29,943 nucleotides of DNA from Prevotellaceae bacterium (GTDB lineage: Bacteria; Bacteroidota; Bacteroidia; Bacteroidales; UBA932): contig JAIROF010000082.1 of the NCBI GenBank assembly GCA_031257655.1, positions 1 to 29,943 of the forward strand, written 5' to 3'. Made by a program: the position numbers and the translations under genes. The notes under the pieces were generated by a model, which did not search any database, had not been told where the DNA came from, and worked only from the letters and a program-made list of their open reading frames with translations. How positions within the stretch are numbered: the first letter of the stretch is position 1; each line of letters opens with the position of its first letter. Shown here one piece after another: positions 1 through 7,711 of this stretch.

Positions 1-59
1 GATTTTTATGATTTACGCAGCTGAAGAAAGGGCTAAAATCTGTGCAAATCATAAAAATC
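1..59. repeat. Intergenic inverted repeat, possibly cut by window edge
   Basis: The first 14 bases (GATTTTTATGATTT) are the exact reverse complement of positions 46-59, with a 31-base spacer. Weaker matching continues inward (ACGCAG against GCACAG). The wording resembles the dispersed spacer repeats built on AAATCTGCG/GATTT that occur in many Bacteroidota genomes; that comparison is from memory. The left arm may extend beyond the window. No gene is seen in positions 1-157. Confidence 0.45.
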
Positions 60-113
60 TGCGCCATCTGCGCGCTAAAAAAACAAATCGCAGCTTTCGA
101 CCGAGCGGAGTAT

Positions 114-145
114 AATTCCTAATTCCTAATTCCTAATTCCTAATT
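114..145. repeat. 7-bp tandem repeat (AATTCCT) upstream of radC
   Basis: Four perfect copies of AATTCCT (114-141) plus a partial AATT lie 13 bases before the radC start. A closely similar heptamer array (AATTCTC) occurs at 16250-16277. Such arrays are prone to slipped-strand copy-number change. Whether it affects radC expression is unknown. Confidence 0.8.
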
Positions 146-157
146 AATTTTTCCGCC

Positions 158-838
158 GTGTTGACCATCAAGAGTTGGGCAGAGGAAGACCGCCCTCGGG
201 AGAAGCTGCTGCGCAAGGGCATTGACGCCCTGAGCGACGCCGAGCTGCTGGCCATCCTCATTGCCACCGGTACGCAAAACGAAACCGCCGTGGGGCTTGC
301 CAAGCAGGTGCTTTCCCTCACCGGCAACAACCTCAACGAGCTGGGCAAGCTGAGCGTAAAGGAGCTTCAGCGGCTTAAGGGAATTGGCGAAGCTAAGGCC
401 ATCACCATCGTGGCGGCGCTGGAGCTGGGGCGGCGGCGCAGGCAAAGCGACGCGCTGGAGAGAAGCACGTTCCAAAGCAGCCGCAACATCGCAGACTACT
501 TTATCCCCAAGCTCGCAGACCTGCCACACGAAGAGTTCTGGGCGCTCATGCTCAACGCGCGCCTCAAAATCATCGACGCCCAAAAGGTGGGGCAAGGCGG
601 CGTGGGAAACACCCCCGTAGACCTGCGGCTCATCTTAAAGCCCTGCATCGAAAGCTTAGCATCCGTGCTCGTGGTGGCGCACAACCACCCCTCGGGCAGC
701 GCCAAGCCAAGCGGAAACGACAGCGATATCACCCAACAAATTAAGGAGGCCGGCAGCCTGATCGGAGTCCAGCTCGCCGACCACGTCATTATCGCCGGAA
801 ACGACTACTTCAGCTTTGCCGACGAAGGCTTGCTGTAA
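158..838 (+). CDS. radC: RadC-family JAB/MPN+ domain protein (UPF0758)
   Basis: A 226-residue protein of the usual RadC length. The N-terminus has the family opening DRPREKLL and ALSDAELLAIL. A helix-hairpin-helix segment lies near residues 65-92 (LKGIGEAKA), and a C-terminal JAMM metalloprotease-like domain follows. The metal motif HxHx7Sx2D is complete: H175, H177, S185, D188, inside HNHPSG. The family was named for DNA repair, but that role is doubtful and its biochemical activity is not established. The start is GTG at 158, because an in-frame stop lies at 134-136. TTG at 161 is the only near alternative. The C-terminus ends at the normal family position (ADEGLL). The last codons and the stop lie inside a 21-bp tandem duplication. 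It appears to be a single-gene unit separated from rimP by its own promoter. Confidence 0.93.
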   Translation: MLTIKSWAEEDRPREKLLRKGIDALSDAELLAILIATGTQNETAVGLAKQVLSLTGNNLNELGKLSVKELQRLKGIGEAKAITIVAALELGRRRRQSDALERSTFQSSRNIADYFIPKLADLPHEEFWALMLNARLKIIDAQKVGQGGVGNTPVDLRLILKPCIESLASVLVVAHNHPSGSAKPSGNDSDITQQIKEAGSLIGVQLADHVIIAGNDYFSFADEGLL

Positions 839-865
839 CCGCAAGAAGGCTTGCTGCAACCGCAA
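824..865. repeat. 21-bp tandem duplication spanning the radC stop codon
   Basis: Two adjacent 21-base copies, 824-844 and 845-865, differ at a single base (T836 against C857). In the first copy this base makes the radC stop codon TAA. In the second the same codon reads CAA. Confidence 0.85.
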
Positions 866-940
866 AATGCTCGCAACCAGCATGTTGCACGCAGCACGCG
901 AAAAATAAAATGTCAAATATTGCAATTTTTCGCTAAATAG

Positions 941-971
941 TTGTGTGGGGGACAAATTATTAGTATCTTTG
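941..971 (+). promoter_or_regulatory. Primary-sigma promoter of rimP-nusA-infB
   Basis: TTG at 941-943, a 20-base spacer, then TATCTTTG at 964-971 matches the Bacteroidota pattern TTTG-N19-21-TAnnTTTG with one base missing in the -33 box. Transcription would start near 976-980, giving a leader of about 50 bases before the rimP ATG at 1030. Confidence 0.7.
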
Positions 972-993
972 CCATGCAAATTGAGGGTATACA

Positions 994-1021
994 GAGGGGA
1001 CAGAAGTCCCCTCGTTTTTTT
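994..1021 (+). terminator. Intrinsic terminator/attenuator in the rimP leader
   Basis: GAGGGGAC (994-1001), loop AGAA, GTCCCCTC (1006-1013), then G and seven T (1015-1021). This is a perfect 8-bp GC-rich stem followed by a U-tract, so it has the full form of a Rho-independent terminator. It lies between the promoter and the rimP start (ATG at 1030), with only 8 bases between the U-tract and the start codon. A GAGGG at 983-987 could compete for the CCCTC of the stem. An attenuator role is inferred from position; NusA is known to modulate pausing and termination. Confidence 0.7.
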
Positions 1022-1029
1022 GGTAAAAA

Positions 1030-1500
1030 ATGATAAGCGCAAGCAGCATAGCACAAGTAGTAGAAAAATTTATTGCCGGTAGCGACCTTTTTCTGGTAGA
1101 CATAACGGTAAGCCCCTTCAACGACGTGGAGGTAGTAGTAGACAAGCCATCGGGGCTGACCGTGGAGGACTGCGCCGACGTTAGCCGCGCCGTGGAGGCC
1201 GCCTTTGACCGCGACAAGGAGGACTTCGCGCTTACCGTAGCCTCTCCCGGACTTGGCGAGCCGCTAAAAATACTGCCGCAATACCGGAAAGCGCTGGGAA
1301 AAGAGGTGGAAATTTTGCTGAAAAGCGGCGCAAAGCTCACCGCCACGCTTACCGAGGCTACCACCGAAAAAATAGCGGTGGAGTACGCCAAAATGGAGGC
1401 GGTAGAAGGCAAAAAACGGAAGCAGCCCGTCGCCTGTGCGCAGGCGCTGCAGCTCGCCGACGTGAAATGGGTGAAGCTCGTAGTAGGAAAGAAATGCTAA
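1030..1500 (+). CDS. rimP: Ribosome maturation factor RimP
   Basis: A 156-residue protein matching RimP in length and layout. An N-terminal alpha/beta domain holds the conserved segments VEVVVDKPSGLTVEDCADVSRAVEAAF and ALTVASPGLGEPL. A C-terminal SH3-like barrel domain starts near residue 88 and carries a basic insert (EGKKRKQP). RimP acts in the cytoplasm in late 30S subunit assembly. The ATG at 1030 sits directly after the leader terminator. The order rimP-nusA-infB is the standard conserved operon, although here a 334-base spacer follows where the genes are normally close together. Confidence 0.93.
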   Translation: MISASSIAQVVEKFIAGSDLFLVDITVSPFNDVEVVVDKPSGLTVEDCADVSRAVEAAFDRDKEDFALTVASPGLGEPLKILPQYRKALGKEVEILLKSGAKLTATLTEATTEKIAVEYAKMEAVEGKKRKQPVACAQALQLADVKWVKLVVGKKC

Positions 1501-1834
1501 ATGGCGAACGATAAATTAGACGATTTCCAAATGGGAGCTTTTGAGCGCAGGAATGAACCCCGGAGTAAGCCCCCGGAGTAAGCCCCGTAGCTCCCGCTCA
1601 GCAGCGCATTTTGCTGCCAATATATAGCCGTTTATGGCAAACATGGCATAAACCATAGCCGCCGGAACAGCAACGCCGGAAACGCCGCAAAAATCATGCG
1701 CAGCCACCGCAATGCTGAATTTTATAGCCAACAATCGACCTAATTAATAGTGCAATCTGCGCCAAATCAGGAGTTCTGAAATTCAAAATTTAGAATTGAG
1801 CGTTTAGAATTAAAAATTATTTTTAAGCTAAAAA
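1501..1834. other. Unusually long rimP-nusA spacer, no recognised gene
   Basis: This 334-base spacer holds no gene I recognise. It has a 13-bp tandem duplication (GGAGTAAG followed by a C-run, at 562-574 and 575-586 of the second kilobase, i.e. 1562-1586). An AT-rich stretch before nusA repeats TTTAGAATT-like words (about 1785-1815). A 72-codon frame on the minus strand (1516-1734) encodes a hydrophobic peptide with no family resemblance and is probably chance. No clear TAnnTTTG box precedes nusA, so read-through from the rimP promoter is likely. Confidence 0.5.
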
Positions 1835-3076
1835 ATGGAAAACATCAATTTAACGGAAACATTTACCGAGTTCAAAGAGCTGAAAAATATCGACCGCCCC
1901 ACGATGATAAGCGTGCTGGAGGACGTGTTTCGCGGAACGCTGCTCAAGCTGTACGGCAGCGACGACAACTTTGACATCATTATCAACATAGACAAGGGCG
2001 ACTTTGAGATTTGGCGCAACCGCACCATCGTTGCCGACGACATGCTGCGGGACAGCACGCACGAGATCACCCTTTCGGAAGCCCAAAAGATAGATGCTAC
2101 CTACGAAACAGGCGACGAGGTAACCGACGAGGTCAAGCTCCAAAAGTTTGGCCGCCGCGCCGTGCTTGCCCTGCGCCAAAACCTTGCCGGACGCATTGCA
2201 GACATGGAAAAGCTGCAATTCTTCAACAAGTACAGCGAGCGCATCGGCGAGCTGGTGGTGGGCGAAGTGTACCAAATATGGAAAAAAGAAGCCCTCGTGC
2301 TGGACGACGAAGGCAACGAGCTCGTGCTCCCAAAAAGCGAGCAAATCCCCTCCGACTTCCTGCGAAAGGGCGATACCGTGCGCGCCATCGTCCACAAGGT
2401 GGAGCTGCGAAACAACACTACCCCCGTGGTCACCCTTTCGCGCAACGCCCCGGAATTTCTGGAGCGCCTATTTGAGATTGAAGTCCCCGAAATCTTCGAC
2501 GGCATTATTACCATCAAAAAAATTGTCCGCATGCCGGGCGAACGCGCTAAGGTGGCCGTCGAATCCTACGACGAGCGAATCGACCCCGTGGGCGCCTGCG
2601 TGGGCATGAAGGGCGCGCGAATACACGGCATCGTGCGCGAACTCAAAAACGAAAATATCGACGTAATAAACTACACCACCAACCTACAGCTGCTCGTGCA
2701 GCGCGCGCTAAGCCCCGCAAAAATAACCAGCACAAAAATCGACGAAGCCAACAAGCGCATCGAAGTATACCTCCAACCCAACGAAATATCAATGGCCATT
2801 GGCAAAGGCGGCCTCAACATTAAGCTGGCCAGCCAGCTGGTGGGCTACGAAATAGACGTGTTCCGCGAGGATATTGACCAGGAAGAAGATGTGAGCCTCG
2901 ACGAATTTTCCGACGAAATCGACGCCTGGATCATTGACGCGCTAAAGGCTATCGGATGCGATACCGCCAAGAGCGTACTCCACATCCCAAAGGAAGACCT
3001 GATAAAGCGAACAGACCTCGAAGAGGAAACGGTGGACGACGTGATTCGAATACTTTCGGCAGAATTTGAGGAGTAA
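1835..3076 (+). CDS. nusA: Transcription termination/antitermination factor NusA
   Basis: A 413-residue NusA of typical Bacteroidota length. The N-terminal RNA-polymerase-binding domain (residues 1 to about 130) is followed by an S1 domain (about 135-200, VVGEVYQIWKKEALVLDD). Two KH domains come next, marked by GACVGMKGARIHGIVREL near residue 255 and AIGKGGLNIKLASQLVGYEIDV near residue 325. An acidic C-terminal tail has a helix-hairpin-like segment (DALKAIGCDTAKSVLHIPKEDL). NusA binds RNA polymerase and nascent RNA and controls pausing, termination and antitermination. The start is ATG at 1835. infB follows after 75 bases. NusA may feed back on the leader terminator in front of rimP (inference). 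Confidence 0.96.
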   Translation: MENINLTETFTEFKELKNIDRPTMISVLEDVFRGTLLKLYGSDDNFDIIINIDKGDFEIWRNRTIVADDMLRDSTHEITLSEAQKIDATYETGDEVTDEVKLQKFGRRAVLALRQNLAGRIADMEKLQFFNKYSERIGELVVGEVYQIWKKEALVLDDEGNELVLPKSEQIPSDFLRKGDTVRAIVHKVELRNNTTPVVTLSRNAPEFLERLFEIEVPEIFDGIITIKKIVRMPGERAKVAVESYDERIDPVGACVGMKGARIHGIVRELKNENIDVINYTTNLQLLVQRALSPAKITSTKIDEANKRIEVYLQPNEISMAIGKGGLNIKLASQLVGYEIDVFREDIDQEEDVSLDEFSDEIDAWIIDALKAIGCDTAKSVLHIPKEDLIKRTDLEEETVDDVIRILSAEFEE

Positions 3077-3100
3077 ACGCCAACAAAAATTCTCGTTTTT

Positions 3101-3127
3101 ATAAAAAAAAGCGCCAAACATGGCGCT
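3101..3127 (-). terminator. Terminator-like hairpin facing the minus strand between nusA and infB
   Basis: Read on the minus strand, AGCGCC-ATGTTT-GGCGCT (3127 to 3110) is a perfect 6-bp stem followed by a run of eight T. On the plus strand the A-run precedes the hairpin, so it should not stop nusA-infB transcription. It could end antisense transcripts leaving infB toward nusA. Confidence 0.4.
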
Positions 3128-3151
3128 GTAGTTAGCATTTAAAATTTTTCT

Positions 3152-6100
3152 ATGGCATCAGCAGAAAATACGGTGAGATTAAATAAGGTTACTCGAGAAT
3201 TTAACTTGGGGCTTCATACTATTGTTGAGTTTTTGGCAAAAAAAGGCATCGCGGTAGACGCCTCTCCCAACGCCAAAATCTCAGAAGATACCTATGCGCT
3301 TCTTGCCAAAGAATTTGGAAATGAGCAAAGCGTTAAGGATAAAGAAGCTGCAAAAAAAGTGGCCGCGGTGGTGCAGAAAAGAATCAAAGAAGAGGAAGAA
3401 CCCGAGCCAAAACCCCTCATCATTAAAGACACCTCCGTATTGACGCCGGAAAAACCCCTCCCCGCAGCCCCTAAGACGGCTACCGAAAAATTGGATGTAG
3501 AGGCCTTAGCCAAAGGCAAAAAAACCGAAAATGTAAAACCGGAAATGCAGCAAAAAGAAGAACCGGAGCCGCAACCGGACCTGCCAGGCCGGCAGGAGGA
3601 GGCAGCAAAGCCGAAAACACAAGCGCTGCCGGACGCTGAACTCCCCAAAGATGCTCAGCCGAAAGAGGCCGCACCAAAAGAAAATTCGCCGAAAATACAG
3701 CCCGCCAAAGAGAGCGAAGCCAAAAAAGACGAAGCGAAAGAGGACGCGCCAAAAAATGACGCGACCAAAGAGGACGCGACCAAAAAGGACGCGACCAAAA
3801 ATGACGCACCCAAAGAGGACGCGCCCAAAAAAGACGCACCCAAAGAGGATGCTCCCAAAGAGGATGCCCCCAAAAAAGACGCGCCCAAAGAGGAGGCTCC
3901 CAAAAAAGACGCGCCCAAAGAGGAGGCACCCAAAAAAGACGCTCCCAAAAAAGACGCACAGGAGGAGGCGGCTCCAAAAGACGCTCCCCGAAAAGACGCT
4001 CCCAAAGAAGCCACCCCGAAAAAAGAAGACGCCCCGAAAGAGGTAAAGCCACAGGCAGCGACGCCCCCACAGCAGGCAGCAAAAGATGCCCGGGCAGAGC
4101 AGCCGGAGCCAAAAGCGCCGCTGGCCGCAGCGGAAAATGCTGCCGCCGAAATGCAGAGCGCCATACGCGCCGAAATTCTCGAAAAGGGATCGGTAAAAGT
4201 GGTCGGCAAGATAGACCTGGATGCCCTTGCGACGTCGTCGAGAAGAAGAAGGAAGAAAAAATCGCATAGCGCAAGGCGCCAGGAGGCGCGAAAAGCGCAA
4301 AAGGAAAAGGAAAGCGGAAGAAACGACAAAACGTCGGCCGCTAAGCCTGCCGACAAGCCCGCCGCTAAGCCCGCCGCTAAGCCCGCCGACAAACCCGCCG
4401 CCAAGCCTGCCGCTAAACCTGCCGACAAGCCTGCCGCAAAGCCCGCCGCCAAGCCTGCCGCCAAGCAGGAAAGCCCGGACGCTCCGCCGCCCGTCAAGAA
4501 AGAAGTGGAGTTTATCCCAACAAAGGTGGATAAGCTGGAGGGGCCAAAGTTCACGGGCGAAAAAATAGACCTCTCCCTCTTCCGCAAAGAAGACGTTGAC
4601 GCTAAGCGCGGCCGCCGCAAGCGCAAGCGCATCAAAGGCGTTGCCGTAAACGTATCGAAGGAAAGCAAGGATACCGCCAAGCAGCAAGACCAGCATAAAA
4701 AAGACGCCAAAAAAAGAGCTAAGCGACCCGCTCGCCAGGCGATCAACGCCGACGACGTGGACAAGCAAATAAAGGATACGCTGGCCAAAATGCTCGAAAA
4801 AGGCGCCAAGCACAAAACCTCCGCCAAGCACCGCCGCGACAAGCGCGAAGCCATCAGCCAGCGCATGCAGGAGGAGATAGAGCAGCGCGAACAGGAAAAG
4901 CAAATCCTGCGCCTCTCGGAATTTGTTACCGCCAACGACCTCTCGCGCATGATGGACATCTCCGTCAACGAGGTAATAGGCGCCTGCATGAACCTCGGCC
5001 TCATGGTGTCCATCAACCAGCGGTTAGACGCAGAGGCCATTGTGCTGATTGCAGAAAACTTCGGGCATCAGGTGGAGTTTACTACCGCCGACACGCAGGG
5101 CGTTATCGACCAGGAGGAGGACAAGCCGGAAGACTTGCTTCCGCGACCGCCCATTGTGACCGTTATGGGGCACGTAGACCACGGTAAAACATCGCTGCTC
5201 GACAACATCCGCAGCTCTAACGTGATAGCCGGAGAAGCCGGCGGCATTACCCAGCACATAGGCGCCTACCACGTGGAGCTGGAGGACGGACGTGTGATTA
5301 CCTTCCTCGACACCCCCGGCCACGAAGCCTTTACCGCCATGCGCGCGCGCGGCGCACAGGTTACCGACATCGCCATCATCATCGTGGCGGCAGACGACAG
5401 CGTGATGCCGCAAACCGTAGAGGCCATCAACCACGCCGTGGCCGCAGGCGTGCCCATGATCTTTGCCATCAACAAAATTGACAAGCCCGGCGCAAACGCC
5501 GACAAAATCCGCGAGCAGCTCTCGGCTATGAACTACTTGGTGGACGACTGGGGCGGAAAATATCAGGTGCAGGAGATATCGGCAAAGCAGGGCGTAAACG
5601 TCGACAAGCTGCTGGAAAAGGTGCTGCTCGAAGCCGACATGCTGGAGCTCAAAGCCAACCCCAACAAGCGCGCGCAGGGTACCATCATCGAATCGCTGCT
5701 CGACAAGGGGCGCGGATACATCTCGCGCATGCTGGTGCACAACGGTACGCTGCGCACAGGCGACGTAATCCTCTCCGGACAGTACACGGGGCGCGTAAAG
5801 GCAATGTACAACGAGCGCGGCAACAAAATCACCGAAGCCTACCCCTCCACGCCGGTCGAAATCCTCGGCCTAAACGGTGCGCCAACCGCCGGCGAACGCT
5901 TCAACGTCATGGCCGACGAGCGCGAAGCCCGCGAAATTGCAAACAAGCGCGAGCAGCTGAAGCGCGAGCAGGGGCTGCGAACGCAAAAGCACATCACCCT
6001 CGACGAAATAGGCCGACGATTAGCCATAGGAAACTTTAGAGAGCTCAACATCATCGTAAAAGCCGACGTGGACGGATCGGTAGAGGCGCTGACAGGCGCG

Positions 6101-6643
6101 CTGCTAAAGCTTTCGACGGAGCAAGTCCAGGTCAACGTAATCCACCGGGCGGTGGGCGCCATCTCGGAGAGCGACGTCCACCTGGCGGTAGCATCGGAGG
6201 CCATCATCATCGGATTCCACGTGCGCCCGTCCGCTGCCACCAGAAAGCTCGCCGAGCAGGAGGAAATCGAAATGCGCACCTACTCCATCATCTACGACGC
6301 CATAAACGAAATAAAGGACGCCATTGAGGGCATGAGAGCGCCGGAGTACAGGGAGGAAATCGTTTGCTCGGTAGAAGTACTGCAAGTGTTTCACGTTACA
6401 AAGGTGGGAACGGTGGCCGGTTGCATTGTGCGCGAAGGAAAGATTACCCGAAACACCAGGGTGCGCATCATCCGCGACGGCATCGTGCTGCACGAAGGAG
6501 AGCTGGCCTCGCTAAAGCGATTTAAGGACGACGTAAAGGAGGTATCCACCGGTTTCGACTGCGGCCTCAACTTTGCCAACTTCAACGATATTAGAGAAAA
6601 AGATATTATCGAAGGCTACGAAAACGTGCTGGTGAAGAGGTAG
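3152..6643 (+). CDS. infB: Translation initiation factor IF-2
   Basis: A 1163-residue IF-2, longer than usual for the phylum because of repeats in its N-terminal half. An IF2-N-like segment is at residues 1-60 (VRLNKVTREFNLGLHTIVEFLAKKGI). A charged linker holds KDAPKE/KEDAPKK repeats (about 190-295) and KPAAKPADKPAA repeats (about 395-441). A second IF2-N-like segment is near residue 590 (FVTANDLSRMMDISVNEVI). The GTPase core has G1 GHVDHGKT (673-680), G2 GGITQHIGAY, G3 DTPGH (720-724), G4 NKID (774-777) and G5 SAK (810-812). Domains II-IV complete the protein. IF-2 brings fMet-tRNA to the 30S subunit and promotes subunit joining. Variation in the linker should be tolerated because all repeat units are multiples of three bases. 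Confidence 0.97.
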   Translation: MASAENTVRLNKVTREFNLGLHTIVEFLAKKGIAVDASPNAKISEDTYALLAKEFGNEQSVKDKEAAKKVAAVVQKRIKEEEEPEPKPLIIKDTSVLTPEKPLPAAPKTATEKLDVEALAKGKKTENVKPEMQQKEEPEPQPDLPGRQEEAAKPKTQALPDAELPKDAQPKEAAPKENSPKIQPAKESEAKKDEAKEDAPKNDATKEDATKKDATKNDAPKEDAPKKDAPKEDAPKEDAPKKDAPKEEAPKKDAPKEEAPKKDAPKKDAQEEAAPKDAPRKDAPKEATPKKEDAPKEVKPQAATPPQQAAKDARAEQPEPKAPLAAAENAAAEMQSAIRAEILEKGSVKVVGKIDLDALATSSRRRRKKKSHSARRQEARKAQKEKESGRNDKTSAAKPADKPAAKPAAKPADKPAAKPAAKPADKPAAKPAAKPAAKQESPDAPPPVKKEVEFIPTKVDKLEGPKFTGEKIDLSLFRKEDVDAKRGRRKRKRIKGVAVNVSKESKDTAKQQDQHKKDAKKRAKRPARQAINADDVDKQIKDTLAKMLEKGAKHKTSAKHRRDKREAISQRMQEEIEQREQEKQILRLSEFVTANDLSRMMDISVNEVIGACMNLGLMVSINQRLDAEAIVLIAENFGHQVEFTTADTQGVIDQEEDKPEDLLPRPPIVTVMGHVDHGKTSLLDNIRSSNVIAGEAGGITQHIGAYHVELEDGRVITFLDTPGHEAFTAMRARGAQVTDIAIIIVAADDSVMPQTVEAINHAVAAGVPMIFAINKIDKPGANADKIREQLSAMNYLVDDWGGKYQVQEISAKQGVNVDKLLEKVLLEADMLELKANPNKRAQGTIIESLLDKGRGYISRMLVHNGTLRTGDVILSGQYTGRVKAMYNERGNKITEAYPSTPVEILGLNGAPTAGERFNVMADEREAREIANKREQLKREQGLRTQKHITLDEIGRRLAIGNFRELNIIVKADVDGSVEALTGALLKLSTEQVQVNVIHRAVGAISESDVHLAVASEAIIIGFHVRPSAATRKLAEQEEIEMRTYSIIYDAINEIKDAIEGMRAPEYREEIVCSVEVLQVFHVTKVGTVAGCIVREGKITRNTRVRIIRDGIVLHEGELASLKRFKDDVKEVSTGFDCGLNFANFNDIREKDIIEGYENVLVKR
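3720..4035 (+). repeat. 15-bp coding repeats in infB (KDAPKE units)
   Basis: About twenty imperfect units of the form GACGCGCCCAAAGAG / GACGCACCCAAAAAA encode alternating K-D-A-P-K and E-D/E-A-P-K five-residue units. The repeat makes a disordered, highly charged linker and keeps frame when copy number changes. Confidence 0.85.
4335..4470 (+). repeat. 12-bp coding repeats in infB (KPAA/KPAD units)
   Basis: Units like GCCGCTAAGCCC encode KPAA and KPAD tetrapeptides. The same tetrapeptide, with similar but not identical codons, is massively repeated in the gene at 13753-15498. Confidence 0.85.
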
Positions 6644-6711
6644 CGCATCGCTGCTGCTAAGGCTGTTTTGCTGGCGGTAGCGCAAGTGCGGCGCCGCCCT
6701 CCTGCACGCAA

Positions 6712-6740
6712 AAGCGGGATGCGCTTACCGCATCCCGCTT
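6712..6740. terminator. Hairpin between convergent infB and tRNA-Leu
   Basis: A perfect 12-bp stem AAGCGGGATGCG / CGCATCCCGCTT with loop CTTAC lies 68 bases after the infB stop and 31 bases past the tRNA-Leu 3' end. No strong T-run follows on either strand, so it may act as a bidirectional transcript end rather than a classical terminator. Confidence 0.5.
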
Positions 6741-6771
6741 CAACAGCAGAAAAAATGTGCTCCGGCGAAAG

Positions 6772-6857
6772 TACCCGAGACGGGAATCGAACCCGTACGA
6801 ACATTGCTGCTCACAGGATTTTAAGTCCTGCGTGTCTACCTATTCCACCACCCGGGC
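6772..6857 (-). tRNA. tRNA-Leu (anticodon UAA)
   Basis: The minus strand folds as a class II tRNA of 86 bases. The acceptor stem is GCCCGGG / CTCGGGT with discriminator A. The anticodon arm is CAGGA-CTTAAAA-TCCTG with anticodon TAA. A long variable arm follows, and the T-arm is ACGGG-TTCGATT-CCCGT. The 3' CCA is not encoded. It has its own -7 box at 6873-6880 and lies 52 bases downstream of the FecE-type ATPase gene on the same strand. Confidence 0.95.
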
Positions 6858-6872
6858 AACAAAACGAGGGTA

Positions 6873-6880
6873 CAAATGTA
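6873..6880 (-). promoter_or_regulatory. -7 box of the tRNA-Leu promoter
   Basis: Read on the minus strand the sequence is TACATTTG, a perfect TAnnTTTG box, ending 16 bases before the tRNA 5' end. No clear TTTG -33 box is seen at the expected spacing. Confidence 0.55.
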
Positions 6881-6909
6881 GCAATTTTTTTTGAATTGCA
6901 GGAGCGCCC

Positions 6910-7710
6910 CTACCCTACTGCCCCAACAATTCTCACCTCTCCCGTGTCGTGGTCAACGGCGAGGCGAGTATTTTTCAGCACTTTATCAAACACGTTGGCG
7001 TGCAGCAGCGCCTGCGGGGAGCCCTGATAAAATTCGCCGTCGCACATTACCCATACACTGTCGGCAATTTTGAGCGCAATGCCCATGTCGTGCGTGGAGA
7101 ATACCACCGCCCGTCGCTGCTCCTGCGCCAGCCGCTTTAGGAGCAAAACGACCTCGTAGCGGTTGGGCAAGTCCAGAAAGGCCGTTGGCTCGTCGAGCAC
7201 AATAATGGGCGTATCCTGCGCCAGCGCGCGCGCTATCACCACCCGCTGCCGCTCGCCGTCGCTCAGGCAGGCGGCGTCGCGCCACGCATGCGCCTCCATG
7301 CCCACCAGCGCCAGCGAGCGCATGACTACCTCCCTATCCCTCTGCGAAAGCGTGCCAAACCACCCCGTGTAGGGGTAGCGCCCAAGCGAAACGAGGTCAA
7401 ACACCTTGAGGTTTCCCACCTTCACGTTGTCCGTCGATACGTAGCTCACCAGCGTAGCCAGCGCGCGCGGCGAGTAGGCGCGCAGGCTCTTTCCGAGCAG
7501 GTACACCTCTCCGCCCAGCGCCGGCTGCAGGCCGATAATGGTGCGCAGCAGCGTGCTTTTCCCCAGGCCGTTGCGCCCCAGCAGCGCCACCAGCTCCGCC
7601 CCGGCTGCCGTAGCCGAAAAGGGGGGAAACACCTCGCGCGGCACACCCCTGTTGGCGTAGCCTGTGCGCAGCTCGTGCAGCGCTATTGCCGGTGTTGCTT
7701 CGCCTGCCAT
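6910..7710 (-). CDS. FecE/HmuV-type ABC transporter ATPase
   Basis: A 266-residue ATP-binding subunit of a type II importer (iron-siderophore, heme or cobalamin class). Walker A is GRNGLGKST (45-53). The signature is LSDGE (149-153), a one-residue variant of LSGGE. Walker B is IIVLDE (169-174), the D-loop is LD (179-180) and the H-loop histidine is H207 in STHD. The Q-loop position reads SYVSTDNV, with threonine where glutamine is usual; I recall this as a trait of Bacteroidota relatives. The ATG is one base after the permease stop, so the two are surely co-translated. Substrate specificity cannot be read from the sequence. No binding protein or TonB receptor gene adjoins it. Confidence 0.9.
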   Translation of the reverse strand: MAGEATPAIALHELRTGYANRGVPREVFPPFSATAAGAELVALLGRNGLGKSTLLRTIIGLQPALGGEVYLLGKSLRAYSPRALATLVSYVSTDNVKVGNLKVFDLVSLGRYPYTGWFGTLSQRDREVVMRSLALVGMEAHAWRDAACLSDGERQRVVIARALAQDTPIIVLDEPTAFLDLPNRYEVVLLLKRLAQEQRRAVVFSTHDMGIALKIADSVWVMCDGEFYQGSPQALLHANVFDKVLKNTRLAVDHDTGEVRIVGAVG

Positions 7711-7711
7711 G

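Noticed and set aside
1516..1734. 72-codon minus-strand frame in the rimP-nusA spacer
   Set aside because: Hydrophobic but without family resemblance or promoter, and it reads through the 13-bp duplication. Kept only as part of the spacer note.
3480..5040. Several long minus-strand frames opposite the infB repeats
   Set aside because: Same cause: codon-biased repeat without stops on the opposite strand. IF-2 is unambiguous on the plus strand.
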